Below the pieces are notes generated by a model. The model searched no databases. It saw only the letters and a program-made list of their open reading frames with translations, and was not told the DNA's origin. A program made the position numbers and the translations under genes. DNA of 64,000 bases from Marinifaba aquimaris (lineage in GTDB: Bacteria > Pseudomonadota > Gammaproteobacteria > Enterobacterales > Alteromonadaceae). The DNA is taken from assembly GCF_013328345.1 (NCBI RefSeq), contig NZ_JABULX010000004.1, positions 145,627 through 209,626 of the forward strand. Direction: 5' to 3'. Of the stretch, positions 18,140 through 28,016 are shown in pieces; position 1 is the stretch's first letter; each line of letters starts with the position of its first letter.

Positions 18140-19957
18140 TTAAAGATCGAATCGTATGCTGTTGGCAATTGATTGATTCGTGTTAATTCGCCAGTCAACT
18201 ACTGGAGCGAGTTCTTTATTTTCAGAATAGAACTCGGCAGGGTAATCAAGCTCGGTGAAAGTACCGATTTCACTCGATTCTGGTGGTGTTACGTTTATGT
18301 CCTGTAAACCACTTTCATCGTCAACGACTACTGATACCTCTAACGTTTCGCTTTCTTCAACCAGGTTTTGTTCAGGCTTTTTGGGCAAATCATATCGACG
18401 CACTTGCAGAACAATCCCCATCATTGGATGATCAAAATAGTGGATTTCGGTTGAACGAATTCTTCTGTTTTGTTTGAAATGATAAGAATATAGATACTGT
18501 TTGTCTGCTTTGGGTTCAATGGTATCTGCTTGTTCAATAACAACGCCATCAGTATTCATCAGTGGTAGTGATTCAACAGCCGGTTGCGTGATTTCATCCT
18601 GTTGTTGAGTTAACGCTAACTGCTCTGGATGGATATCGGGTTTTCGTATATTAAATTCGGTCTCAATAAATAAATAATGGCGTAGGTATATTTTAAAGAG
18701 TCCATCTAATTGCCACACTTGTTCAGGCGTGCCTTTGATACTCGCTTGTTGCTGCCAAGCTTGTTGGTCTTTATCAAGTTGAGCCGTTTCTGCTCGCCAT
18801 TCTCCTGAGTTGATTTTATCCATGAGCTTTTGCACATTATCCATCACTTTTTGATGTCTAAGTCTATTCTCATCACCTGCTAAAATATCACTTTGTTGAT
18901 GTGGCTCGATGGTTGTATCGATTGAATCCTGTTCAAGTTGTTCGATTGGCTCACCTAGGTAATCGAACTCTTTTGAGTAATTTTTACCGGCAAAAATGCG
19001 CCAAGGTTTTTCTCTTTTTCTGCTTTTTATAGGCTGTCGCCAGCCTAAATGCGCAAGGGGCGTCATGTCTTTACGATAAATGAGCTTTTGTACCTCTTTT
19101 GAGAACACTAAACTCGACTTAGCTAACATATGAGGTTTATCGTTGTAAGCAATTTCTTTTATTGGGAAATAAAGCGGGGTATTGGCAATAAATAGATCAT
19201 TTCTAGCCTGCTTTAATTGTTTGACCTCGTCACTGATACCATTAGGTAAAAGAGGCTCACATAAAGTAAATGCCTGCTGCCAAGCTGGTACTGGCCACAG
19301 CGAAGTTTGACTAAATAAACTAGGCATTTCTGGTTGTTCAAGCTCATATGCTAATTCATGCCTAAGTCCGTCTAACCTGACAAATTCAGCTACTTCATTT
19401 ATCGTTTGATTAACAGGCTCTGATTGATTATCGCGATAAATAGGGCTGGAAGCCGAGTCATAAAATTGCCCTTGGTCTGAGGCTTGTTCATTCTCATTAG
19501 TATCGTTTAATTCAGTGTGTTCCGGTGCGATATTTGGCTCGCTGTCTAGCGTACTCTCGGTTAATGTTTCTGTTGTCAGTTGGCTTGGTTCAAAACCAGG
19601 TGCAAGCTCAGGAAAAACATCAAATAAATGTAAGTCCGTTTGTTCAATCGATTGCTCTAGATGACAATCTGATTTTAATTGCGCTAAATGCTTGGCATTT
19701 TTAGGGATGTGTTTATCAAGCAATGGTCTTGCTCGATTGACTTTTATCGGTTCAATCAATGGCGAGAAATTTTCCTCTAAATCTGCGCGTTCAGTGTTGC
19801 GCGCAAAGATTATCATTTCTACCTCAAACCAGCGATCGGCAGATTGCTTTGCATATGCTCCGGCTGAAAAACTGACAGATGCAGCTAAAGAAAAAGCACA
19901 AGCTAGCGTTATACTGCGTCTAACTACCGCTGGTTTTTTGAAGCCATTTTTTTTCAT
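18140..19957 (-). CDS. csiV: CsiV-family periplasmic protein, unusually long
   Basis: 605 residues from ATG 19957; a TTG four codons upstream is less likely because MKKNGFKK starts a normal signal peptide (cleavage near AYA|KQ). The conserved CsiV start RWFEVEMIIFARN lies right after it, and the conserved C-terminal part (YSYHFKQNRRIRSTEIHYFDHPMMGIVLQ, given here as two neighbouring motifs YSYHFKQNRRIRS and EIHYFDHPMMG) is at about 500-535. In Vibrio cholerae CsiV is a periplasmic peptidoglycan-binding activator of the lipoprotein LpoA, and its gene sits beside mfd as here. The middle holds acidic, Gln/Glu-rich insertions, making it much longer than the Vibrio protein as I recall it. It starts 16 nt after the mfd stop. 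Confidence 0.82.
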   Translation of the reverse strand: MKKNGFKKPAVVRRSITLACAFSLAASVSFSAGAYAKQSADRWFEVEMIIFARNTERADLEENFSPLIEPIKVNRARPLLDKHIPKNAKHLAQLKSDCHLEQSIEQTDLHLFDVFPELAPGFEPSQLTTETLTESTLDSEPNIAPEHTELNDTNENEQASDQGQFYDSASSPIYRDNQSEPVNQTINEVAEFVRLDGLRHELAYELEQPEMPSLFSQTSLWPVPAWQQAFTLCEPLLPNGISDEVKQLKQARNDLFIANTPLYFPIKEIAYNDKPHMLAKSSLVFSKEVQKLIYRKDMTPLAHLGWRQPIKSRKREKPWRIFAGKNYSKEFDYLGEPIEQLEQDSIDTTIEPHQQSDILAGDENRLRHQKVMDNVQKLMDKINSGEWRAETAQLDKDQQAWQQQASIKGTPEQVWQLDGLFKIYLRHYLFIETEFNIRKPDIHPEQLALTQQQDEITQPAVESLPLMNTDGVVIEQADTIEPKADKQYLYSYHFKQNRRIRSTEIHYFDHPMMGIVLQVRRYDLPKKPEQNLVEESETLEVSVVVDDESGLQDINVTPPESSEIGTFTELDYPAEFYSENKELAPVVDWRINTNQSIANSIRFDL

Positions 19958-19973
19958 AGAGTAAGTCAATCCG

Positions 19974-22900
19974 TTAGCTTAACAGCTTAAATAATTGTTC
20001 AATAAAATCGAGTTTTTCTTGGGCTTCTGCCGCTTCTAAATTGAACCTCAATTTATCTTGTCCGGCTAAACCGAATGTAGTTGGTGCGCTTTGAATCAAG
20101 TTGATGATCTTAGTCGGATCGGTAACCGCCCCTTCTTTAAATTCTACTATACCACCTTTGATACCTGCATCTAATTTCTTAATGCCTAATTTTGCTGCTT
20201 GCAGCTTTAATTGACTTTGTTTGACAAGGTTTTTTGCAGGTTGTGGTAATAAACCAAAGCGGTCTATTAACTCAATTTGAACGTCATCTAATTTATCTTG
20301 AGTATCACAACTGGCGATCTTTTTGTACATGGATAATCGCGTATTCACATCAGGGATATAATCATCGGGTAGTAAAGCCGGAATACGTAGCTCTAGTTCT
20401 GTGCTCACTGCAAATGCATCGGTTAGTGCGGGCTCTCGGCCTTCTTTTAAAGCCTTTACTGCTTGTTCAAGCATTTCCATGTATAAGGTAAAACCAATAC
20501 TGGTAATTTGACCGCTCTGATCGTCACCGAGTAATTCACCTGCACCGCGAATTTCAAGATCGTGCGTTGCAAGTGCAAAACCTGCACCTAAGTCTTCTAA
20601 ATTAGCGATGGCTTCAAGACGCTTTTGAGCATCTTTTGTCATACGCTTTGGATGCGGTGTCAGCATGTAGGCATAAGCTTGGTGATGCGAGCGACCCACA
20701 CGACCACGTAACTGGTGAAGCTGTGCTAAACCAAAATGATCGGCTTGATCGATAATAATGGTATTGGCACTTGGGACATCAATACCCGTTTCGATAATAG
20801 TGGTACAAACCAAGACATTGTATTTTTGATGATAAAAATCAGACATCACGCGTTCTAGTTCACGTTCGCGCATTTGACCATGACCAATTATCGGCCGTGC
20901 CTCTGGTACGATCTCTTGAATTAACTCAGCTGTTTTATCAATCGTCTCTACCGAATTGTGTAGAAAATATACTTGACCACCACGCATAATTTCACGACTG
21001 ATGGCTTCTTTGATTAATGCTTTATCGAATTGGCGCACGAATGTTTTAACGGCAAGTCGCTTAGCAGGTGGTGTTGCGATAATAGATAAATCACGCATCC
21101 CACTCATGGCCATGTTTAAAGTACGCGGGATAGGCGTTGCAGTAAGGGTCAGTATGTCTACATCTGCGCGTTGTTTTTTAATCAGCTCTTTTTGGCGGAC
21201 GCCAAATCTATGCTCTTCATCGACGATTAATAACCCTAAATCTTGATATTTAACATCACTTGAAAGTAGCTTATGCGTACCGATGATGACATCTACTTGG
21301 CCCTCAGCTAGCTGATTAAGCACTTCTTTTTGTTGTTTAGCGGTTTTAAAGCGCGATAATACTTCGACTTTGATTGGCCAGTCGGCAAACCTATCTTGGA
21401 AGTTTTCATAGTGTTGTTGGGCAAGGAGTGTTGTTGGTACCAACACGGCGACTTGTTTGCTCTCATTAACAGCCGCAAAGGCAGCACGCATTGCCACTTC
21501 GGTTTTACCAAAGCCAACATCACCACAAACCAGACGGTCCATACATTGGCTAGATTGCATATCGCGCAATACGGCGTTAATGGCTTGTTCCTGATCTAAG
21601 GTTTCTTCAAACTTAAACCCAGCACTAAATTGGGCATAATCATCGTTGTTAATTTTAAAAGCAAAGCCGGGTTTTGATTCGCGTTTGGCGTATACATCGA
21701 GTAATTCAGCGGCCACATCTCTGACTTTTTCGGCTGCTTTTTTCTTGGCTTTTTCCCAAGCATCACTGGAAAGTTTGTGAAGTGGTGCATGGTCGATATC
21801 ACCACCTAAATAGCGTGAGATAAGGTGTAAATTGGCAACGGGTACATAAAGCTTTGAATCTGCATATTCAAGTGTCAAAAACTCGGTTGGCATACCACCG
21901 GCATCAAGGGTTTGTAAGCCTTGGTAACGGCCGACACCGTGATCTAGATGCACAACAGGCTGGCCAATACTCAGTTCGGCCAAATTTTTTATAACGGAAT
22001 CGGTTGTTGAAACCTCATCTTTTTTACCGCGTCGCCTTCTTGCTTGTTTGACTGGGTTACCTAGCAGCTCAGCTTCTGTTACTAATGCCAGTTGCTGGTC
22101 ATTAATATTGCCAATAAAGCCGTATTCCAGTTCTAAAATACATAAAGCTAAATCGACCGGCTTTTTCAAAAACTGTGTTAAGTTATCAAGTGATTTAGGT
22201 TTGATCCCCGCTTTTTTCAGCATTTCGAGCAAGGTTTCACGTCGACCTTGTGTTTCAGATAAGATCAACACTTGCCCATCAAAGTTGGCAACAAATTCAT
22301 TAAACGCTTTAAACGGTTCTTTCAGTTGAGCATTGACTGCAATATTAGGCAATGCCTGGCAATCGAAGTTAAATCGACCTGCTTTTTCTTCAAGCTTTGC
22401 TTTGCCAAATTCAATACGACCAAATTGGTTAAGTGCTTGGTAGAATTGATCAAGTTTTAGATAGAGATCGGCTGGCTTGAGTAATGGCCTATTTTTGTCA
22501 TAACGCCTATCTTCATAGCGATTTTCAACCTCTGTTAAAAACCGTTCAACTTGATTTTGTATGCCATCTTCAAACAGTACATTGGCATTACCTGGTAAAT
22601 AATCAAACAAGGTTGCCGTTTGTTGGAAAAATAGCGGTAAATAGTACTCAATGCCTGCAGGCATAATGCCTTTGGATACTTGATAGTAAACTGACTCTTT
22701 GTTGGTATTCGGTTCGAAATATTCACGGTAGTTGACTCTAAAGGTTTCAATTGCTTTATCGTCTATGGGAAATTCATGCGCGGGTAAAAGTTCAATCTTA
22801 TCTAGGGTTTCTGCAGATCGTTGGTTCTCGGGATCAAATTGACGGATACTATCTATTTCATCGTCAAAAAAATCGAGTCTAAACGGGGTATGACTACCCA

Positions 22901-23438
22901 TAGGGTAGAGGTCCAAAATGGATCCTCTTAGTGCGAACTCACCGTGTTCCATGACTTGATCGACTGCGCGATAACCAGCACGTTCTAGTCTCAACCTAAA
23001 TTCATTAATATCGAGTGTCTGACCTTTATTGATCAGTAAGGTGTAATGATTGAGAAAATCAATAGGTGCAAGTTTGACCAGTGCAGTTGTGGCTGGTACC
23101 ACAAAAATGGCACGCTCATTCGCTTGTAATTTTGCTAATGTTTCTAATCGTTGTGAAATGATATCTTGGTGCGGTGAAAAGTTGTCATATGGCAACGTTT
23201 CCCAATCAGGGAAATAATACGTATTGAGCTTTTTATCGTCTTTTGTCAGTGCTTCGAGCTCAGCCACAAGTTTCAATGCCGATGGTGTATCAGCTGTAAT
23301 AACTAAAATGGCGCCTTTATTTTGATTGGCTAACGCATGAGTGGCTATTGATAAACTACTGCCAGCTAAATTGCCCCAGCGAATGTGATCGCCTGCTTTT
23401 TTAGGCGAGCTCGGTTGTGTTACAGAAATCTTGCTCAT
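19974..23438 (-). CDS. mfd: Transcription-repair coupling factor Mfd
   Basis: 1154 residues, the normal length. Mfd displaces RNA polymerase stalled at DNA lesions and recruits UvrA. The UvrB-homology region occupies the first third; the RNA-polymerase-interaction domain contains GQPVVHLDHGVGRYQGL (about 495-511). The RecG-like translocase has Walker A GDVGFGKTE, the DEEH box LLIVDEEHRFG, motif III TLTATPIPRT and motif VI QLRGRVGRS. The C-terminal TRCF domain contains LELRIPALLPDDYI. It is the first gene of a minus-strand pair with csiV. Confidence 0.97.
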   Translation of the reverse strand: MSKISVTQPSSPKKAGDHIRWGNLAGSSLSIATHALANQNKGAILVITADTPSALKLVAELEALTKDDKKLNTYYFPDWETLPYDNFSPHQDIISQRLETLAKLQANERAIFVVPATTALVKLAPIDFLNHYTLLINKGQTLDINEFRLRLERAGYRAVDQVMEHGEFALRGSILDLYPMGSHTPFRLDFFDDEIDSIRQFDPENQRSAETLDKIELLPAHEFPIDDKAIETFRVNYREYFEPNTNKESVYYQVSKGIMPAGIEYYLPLFFQQTATLFDYLPGNANVLFEDGIQNQVERFLTEVENRYEDRRYDKNRPLLKPADLYLKLDQFYQALNQFGRIEFGKAKLEEKAGRFNFDCQALPNIAVNAQLKEPFKAFNEFVANFDGQVLILSETQGRRETLLEMLKKAGIKPKSLDNLTQFLKKPVDLALCILELEYGFIGNINDQQLALVTEAELLGNPVKQARRRRGKKDEVSTTDSVIKNLAELSIGQPVVHLDHGVGRYQGLQTLDAGGMPTEFLTLEYADSKLYVPVANLHLISRYLGGDIDHAPLHKLSSDAWEKAKKKAAEKVRDVAAELLDVYAKRESKPGFAFKINNDDYAQFSAGFKFEETLDQEQAINAVLRDMQSSQCMDRLVCGDVGFGKTEVAMRAAFAAVNESKQVAVLVPTTLLAQQHYENFQDRFADWPIKVEVLSRFKTAKQQKEVLNQLAEGQVDVIIGTHKLLSSDVKYQDLGLLIVDEEHRFGVRQKELIKKQRADVDILTLTATPIPRTLNMAMSGMRDLSIIATPPAKRLAVKTFVRQFDKALIKEAISREIMRGGQVYFLHNSVETIDKTAELIQEIVPEARPIIGHGQMRERELERVMSDFYHQKYNVLVCTTIIETGIDVPSANTIIIDQADHFGLAQLHQLRGRVGRSHHQAYAYMLTPHPKRMTKDAQKRLEAIANLEDLGAGFALATHDLEIRGAGELLGDDQSGQITSIGFTLYMEMLEQAVKALKEGREPALTDAFAVSTELELRIPALLPDDYIPDVNTRLSMYKKIASCDTQDKLDDVQIELIDRFGLLPQPAKNLVKQSQLKLQAAKLGIKKLDAGIKGGIVEFKEGAVTDPTKIINLIQSAPTTFGLAGQDKLRFNLEAAEAQEKLDFIEQLFKLLS

Positions 23439-23521
23439 TGAATAAACTAACTCGATACCAAAGTGCGCTCATTCTAAAACAATTGCCGGGCTAAAGCACT
23501 GTTTTTAATTACAGTTTTTTA

Positions 23522-24484
23522 TTAATCATCCTTACTCGCAAGATGGATTAATGTACTCGGAATATGGACGTTTGAATCGGCAATCAGCCCTTTATTTTGA
23601 CTTAACTTAAAGTGTTTACTTTTTTGAATCTTAATATCAACAGGGCGGGTACCTTGTAAAATAGCGAGGGTGGCTCTTGCTGCCCAAGCGCCTTGCTCTT
23701 GGGGTAAGTTATCATAGGTAAAGTGGGTATAGGTTCGGTGCATTGAAGATAAATTAACCGTCAATTGTTTCGCATTTTTGGCAATGAAATCATGTGCTTT
23801 TTGGGCATCGAAGTTATTTACTGATGCAATGTTATCCATAATGATGATATAGCCTTTATCGGTTAAATCAGTCACGACAAACTGCCATTGCTCAAAAGAG
23901 TTGACGACCTCAAAATGGATATCAGCGTAGATATTTTGGTAGTACTTCAGCTTTTTTTGACTCGTTGTAGTGTTGGTAAAAAGTACTGCGTATTGGCTGT
24001 TCTTTGGCAGTGTTTTTGTTAATGCCTTAAGTAACGGGGGTAATACTGCCGATTCAACTAACCCTGTGGCATTTTCATAAGGGTAGCCATAGACATAAGC
24101 ATCTAGATTGACGCCAACAAAAACCACGGGAATTTTATGGTTCTTAAAGTACTTTTGAATCACATATTTTGACGCATTATCATCACTGGCAATGATAAGG
24201 TCTGGTTTGATCTCTTCGATAAAGGCCACACTTTTTACGGTAATTAAATCTAAATACTCATTGTCGAAATTACGCTTAGTATCCATGTGAAATGGATAAA
24301 CTCGACCATTGAATTTTGCCACTTTGCGCCGATAGGTTTTAAGAATTTTATCACTCCAACTAAAACCATTGTGGTAGGAATTTAAAAAGACGATTTTAGG
24401 TGATGCCGTTTCTGTACGAGCAAAAGCATGATGAGAAAAAAAACAGAAGAAAATGAGCAATCCAATTGCAAAGGTTTTTGGCAT
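23522..24484 (-). CDS. Periplasmic ABC-substrate-binding-like protein (PF04392 type)
   Basis: 320 residues with a signal peptide (cleavage near AFA|RT). The body is a two-lobed type I periplasmic-binding fold: IVFLNSYHNGFSWSD at the start, PDLIIASDDNASKYV and IPVVFVGVN in lobe 1, then a second lobe. This matches the ABC_sub_bind family that often forms the sensor part of histidine kinases or diguanylate cyclases in Alteromonadales. Here it stands alone with no permease, ATPase or kinase partner nearby, so it may be a free binding protein feeding a distant sensor. The ligand is unknown. Confidence 0.78.
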   Translation of the reverse strand: MPKTFAIGLLIFFCFFSHHAFARTETASPKIVFLNSYHNGFSWSDKILKTYRRKVAKFNGRVYPFHMDTKRNFDNEYLDLITVKSVAFIEEIKPDLIIASDDNASKYVIQKYFKNHKIPVVFVGVNLDAYVYGYPYENATGLVESAVLPPLLKALTKTLPKNSQYAVLFTNTTTSQKKLKYYQNIYADIHFEVVNSFEQWQFVVTDLTDKGYIIIMDNIASVNNFDAQKAHDFIAKNAKQLTVNLSSMHRTYTHFTYDNLPQEQGAWAARATLAILQGTRPVDIKIQKSKHFKLSQNKGLIADSNVHIPSTLIHLASKDD

Positions 24485-24593
24485 GGTAAAGTGGTTGACA
24501 AGTACAAAGAATGTACAACTAGAATATAAGAAAAACCGCCTAAATGTTAGTTAATAAACGTTAATTAATCACAAGAATTATTAAAAATAAATA

Positions 24594-24632
24594 AAAGTTA
24601 AAGTAGTTAAGTAATTGAACTACTTTAACTTT
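24594..24632. terminator. Terminator after leucine dehydrogenase
   Basis: AAAGTTAAAGTAGTT and AACTACTTTAACTTT form a perfect 15-bp stem with a 9-nt loop. It lies just downstream of the minus-strand leucine dehydrogenase stop and has T runs in both directions. Confidence 0.75.
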
Positions 24633-24643
24633 TTTAAATAGAG

Positions 24644-25714
24644 TTACTTGATTAACTCTCTAGCCATAATATCGGCTACTTCTGCAGGTGTTTTACCTGA
24701 TGTTTTGGCTCGTTCAAATAAAGTATCTAATGTAGTGTAGATGGCTTCAACTTTTGCCGAGATAGCCGTTTCATCATAGTTGTCTTTATCGCCCACTTCT
24801 AAAGCGACATTAATGATACCACCGGCATTAATCACATAATCCGGCGTGTATAAAATACCGCGTTCTTGTAAGCGCAACCCATCTTCAGCTGTTGCTAACT
24901 GGTTATTTGCACAACCTGCAACTATCTCTGCTTTTAACATAGGGATAGTAAATTCGTTCAGCGTAGCACCTAATGCACAAGGTGCGTAAATGTCACAGTC
25001 CTGATGATAAATGTCTTCGGTCGCAACTATGGTTGCGCTAAACTCTTGTTCAACGCGTTGTAGTGCTTGTTCATCAATATCGGTAACGATGAGCTTTGCT
25101 CCCGACTCGTGTAAATGTTTACACAAGTAGTAACCAACATGACCAACACCTTGTACTGCAACAATCTTACCGGTTAAATCTTCAGAACCAAATTGGTGTT
25201 TGGCTGCGACTTTGATACCTAAGAATGTACCTAATGCAGTATGTGGAGATGGATCACCGCTTGAATCTTTTGTTCCTGAAACAAACTCGGTTTCAGAGTG
25301 AATGAGCTCGATGTCATCTGGGGTAATACCGACGTCTTCGGCAACGATATAACTACCACCTAAGTTATTTAAAAAACGGCCAAATGCTTTGAATAAAGCG
25401 GGCGACTTATCTTTTTTAGGATCGCCAATGATCACTGCTTTACCACCACCTAGTGGTAAACCCGCGACAGCACTTTTATACGTCATACCTTTTGATAAAC
25501 GAAGTACATCCGTTAATGCTTCCTCGTCATTGTCATAAGGCCACATACGACAACCTCCACAACCAGGGCCTAATTTGGTGTTGTGAACAGCAACAATCGC
25601 TTTTAAGCCTGAAGCTTTATCGTGAAAAAAGACCACTTGTTCATGGTCATCAAAGTGCGGGTTAGAAAAAGTAGGCACTTGGTTTATTCCTTCAAATAGA
25701 TTAAACAAATCCAC
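24644..25714 (-). CDS. ldh: Leucine dehydrogenase (Glu/Leu/Phe/Val dehydrogenase family)
   Basis: 356 residues, the length of NAD-dependent leucine dehydrogenases, which deaminate branched-chain amino acids to 2-keto acids. The N-terminal substrate domain has GPGCGGCRMWPY and the catalytic-lysine motif LPLGGGKAVIIGD (about 88-100). The Rossmann domain has VAVQGVGHVGYYLC (about 185-198). NAGGIINVALE near the end is typical of the leucine/valine subgroup rather than hexameric glutamate dehydrogenases. It is isolated between a terminator and the LysR gene, and may supply branched-chain keto acids for catabolism or fatty-acid priming. Confidence 0.9.
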   Translation of the reverse strand: MDLFNLFEGINQVPTFSNPHFDDHEQVVFFHDKASGLKAIVAVHNTKLGPGCGGCRMWPYDNDEEALTDVLRLSKGMTYKSAVAGLPLGGGKAVIIGDPKKDKSPALFKAFGRFLNNLGGSYIVAEDVGITPDDIELIHSETEFVSGTKDSSGDPSPHTALGTFLGIKVAAKHQFGSEDLTGKIVAVQGVGHVGYYLCKHLHESGAKLIVTDIDEQALQRVEQEFSATIVATEDIYHQDCDIYAPCALGATLNEFTIPMLKAEIVAGCANNQLATAEDGLRLQERGILYTPDYVINAGGIINVALEVGDKDNYDETAISAKVEAIYTTLDTLFERAKTSGKTPAEVADIMARELIK

Positions 25715-25817
25715 TTCATCTTAGCCGAATTGTTCTGCCCGAGACACGTCTTAAATCAAATACATAACAGGGCGTTTGTAAATAAATAGAGACGAGTATG
25801 TAAGGCCTGATAGCCAG

Positions 25818-26744
25818 TTAACCTTGGTAGTTGCTCGATAGTAAGTTCTCAATGCCTTGCTCTTGCATGAATTGTTCAAAGGCTCGGGCTAGTCGGCTTG
25901 TTTGCCGATCTTTTCTTTGTACTAAATGCCATTGATTTTTTATTGGGAAACCTTTTACTTTTAGTTTCACTAAACCCGGGACATGACCGTAATCGAGCGT
26001 ATGGCGACTGAGAATGGATAACCCAAGTCCCGCAGCGACTGTGTATTTTATTGCTTCATTACTTTCTATTGTCATTTTTTCGGACAATTTAATCTTATGG
26101 CTATCCAAAAACTGAGTGATGCTTTGCCTTGTGCCTGAGCCATGTTCTCTTAGGATAAAAGGGTAGTGAGAAAGCCTCGCCAGACTGATATTGTCCATGC
26201 CGACTAATTCATGGCGTTTAGGTGCGACGACCACCAGCTCATTGTCCAAAAAGGGTTTAGCAATGATGTCGGCTCGCTCAGGGCAATGACTGAAGATATA
26301 AAAATCATCAAGGTTAGCATTGAGTCTTTCCATTACCTGCTGGCGGTTACCTATCTGTAAATTGACATCTATTTTGGGGTGTTTTTTACAGAATGGTCCG
26401 AGAATTAACGGCAAAAAATACTTTGCTGTCGATACCACACAAATTTTTAGTGAACCCGATTGCAAGCCTTTTAAATCATCTAACGCCACTTGCATATTGG
26501 TTAAACTGGAAAAAATCTCATCAGCGGTGCGCAACAATTGTTGTCCCGCATCGGTTAACTCAATTTGTTTGCCACGCGAATGGTAAATTGGCAATTCAAC
26601 TAATTCACTTAGGTTTTTTAACTGAATAGAAACTGAAGGCTGAGAGATATGTAGCTTTTCAGCGACTGCTGAAATGTTCTTATATTGAGCCAGTGCTCGT
26701 ATGAGCTGTAATTGGCGAAAAGTAGGTTGGCGATTACTCAGCAT
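25818..26744 (-). CDS. LysR-family regulator, CbbR/CmpR-like
   Basis: 308 residues with an N-terminal winged helix-turn-helix (FRQLQLIRALAQYKNISAVA..LHISQPSVSIQLKNL, about 9-47) and a C-terminal LysR effector domain containing LREHGSGTRQS, a motif shared with CbbR and CmpR. CbbR/CmpR proteins control carbon fixation or bicarbonate-uptake genes. It is divergent, with 128 bp between, from the small membrane protein-bicarbonate permease-PEP carboxylase genes, so it probably regulates them. The effector and exact operator are not visible. Confidence 0.85.
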   Translation of the reverse strand: MLSNRQPTFRQLQLIRALAQYKNISAVAEKLHISQPSVSIQLKNLSELVELPIYHSRGKQIELTDAGQQLLRTADEIFSSLTNMQVALDDLKGLQSGSLKICVVSTAKYFLPLILGPFCKKHPKIDVNLQIGNRQQVMERLNANLDDFYIFSHCPERADIIAKPFLDNELVVVAPKRHELVGMDNISLARLSHYPFILREHGSGTRQSITQFLDSHKIKLSEKMTIESNEAIKYTVAAGLGLSILSRHTLDYGHVPGLVKLKVKGFPIKNQWHLVQRKDRQTSRLARAFEQFMQEQGIENLLSSNYQG

Positions 26745-26872
26745 AACTCAATTTAGCCATTAGTTTGTATTTTCATATAAATAAAAATCTATAGTTGATG
26801 TTGTAAATATATATTGGTTTTTATTTTTGTCTAGTTTTAGACTCACTGCCAATTATTTTTAGGAGTTCAACA

Positions 26873-27049
26873 ATGCAGCTAGTTTTCGTTTGTTTAACTT
26901 TTATTTTTCTTGCTCTGATTGCTTTAATTGCCAAAACCACAGGTATGGCAATGGGTAGCTTTACTACATTGTTGATTGCGATGGCATGTTACATTTTGTT
27001 TTGTTTGTATCTTAAAACACAAAACAAGTCACTGGCACAATCGAGTTAA
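26873..27049 (+). CDS. Small two-helix membrane protein upstream of the bicarbonate permease
   Basis: 58 residues, too short for most gene callers. ATG 26873 has a good ribosome binding site (TAGGAG) at proper distance. The sequence has two hydrophobic segments: about 1-19 (MQLVFVCLTFIFLALIALI) and 25-47, separated by KTTGMAMG, and ends in a short polar tail KTQNKSLAQSS. Its stop lies 2 nt before the ATG of the SbtA-type permease, which implies translational coupling. It could be a small subunit or regulator of the transporter; I recognise no family. The codon structure, ribosome binding site and tight spacing support it being real. Confidence 0.72.
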   Translation: MQLVFVCLTFIFLALIALIAKTTGMAMGSFTTLLIAMACYILFCLYLKTQNKSLAQSS

Positions 27050-27051
27050 AG

Positions 27052-27990
27052 ATGGCGAGCTTTTTACCAGATATCTTAGCGCTATTTTTCTTAATGGCTT
27101 TAGTGTGTCAGCGACTAGGCGTCAATTTGCAACTACCCAATGATGCTTATCAGCTACTTACCTACGTTTTATTAATCACAATCGGGTTAAAAGGTGGCCA
27201 AGCGCTCGCCTATAGTGCGAACTGGGCTTTATTAGGGCAGAGTATATCCGTTATCATGCTCGGCGTTTTGGTAACGCTGGTAGCCATGTTGTTGATTGGT
27301 ACTTTTTCCAAGCTTAATACAATAGATAAAACAACACTCGCTGCACATTATGGCTCCGTTAGTGTTGGTACTTATGCAGTGGCGATCAGTTTCTTACAAT
27401 TAAGAGAAATTGAATTTGAACCACAAATTGCATTATTTGTCGCACTATTAGAACTACCCGCAATTATATTTGGTTTGGCTTATTTAAGTCGTAAACAAGG
27501 CCAAAAAGGCTTTGATTTACGTACCATCTTCGCGCACAAAAGCTTAGCCCTGATTGTAATAGGCATGCTGATTGGTGCTCTTTATGGCGAAGTAGCCGAA
27601 CCTATGGTGAAAAACTTGAAACCCATTTTCGCCGTTATGCTTGCTTTATATTTAATTCATATGGGGGCATTGGCTGGTCAACGCTTATCTGACCTGTCGA
27701 GCAATCATATGTTTATTATTAGTTTTGGCATCACGATGCCTGTATTGGGTGCCATAATGGGCCTTACTTTGGGGTATTGGTTGGGTTTAAGTGTGGGTGG
27801 ATTAACCTTACTTGCAACCTTAGCGGCCAGTGCGTCCTATATTGCTGTACCTGCTGTATTTGAGCAGGCTCAGCCTAAAGCCAACATCGCCCAAGCGTTA
27901 GTTGCGTCTTTAGCCATAACTTTTAGCTTTAACGTAATCTGGGGGATCCCACTTTACGCTCATGCGGCAGACATCATCAGTCGCTTATAA
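27052..27990 (+). CDS. SbtA-like sodium-dependent bicarbonate permease
   Basis: 312 residues, almost entirely hydrophobic with about ten membrane helices. The start (ASFLPDILALFFLMALVCQRLGVNLQLP), the LLITIGLKGGQAL motif and HYGSVSVGTYAVAISFL belong to the SbtA family, first described as high-affinity Na+/HCO3- symporters of cyanobacteria and also widespread in heterotrophs. It lies 2 nt after a small membrane protein gene and about 26 nt before ppc, whose enzyme consumes bicarbonate. No PII-like SbtB gene is adjacent. Bicarbonate as substrate is inferred from family and context. Confidence 0.85.
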   Translation: MASFLPDILALFFLMALVCQRLGVNLQLPNDAYQLLTYVLLITIGLKGGQALAYSANWALLGQSISVIMLGVLVTLVAMLLIGTFSKLNTIDKTTLAAHYGSVSVGTYAVAISFLQLREIEFEPQIALFVALLELPAIIFGLAYLSRKQGQKGFDLRTIFAHKSLALIVIGMLIGALYGEVAEPMVKNLKPIFAVMLALYLIHMGALAGQRLSDLSSNHMFIISFGITMPVLGAIMGLTLGYWLGLSVGGLTLLATLAASASYIAVPAVFEQAQPKANIAQALVASLAITFSFNVIWGIPLYAHAADIISRL

Positions 27991-28016
27991 ATAATAAAGA
28001 GATGAGAGAAAAACTT

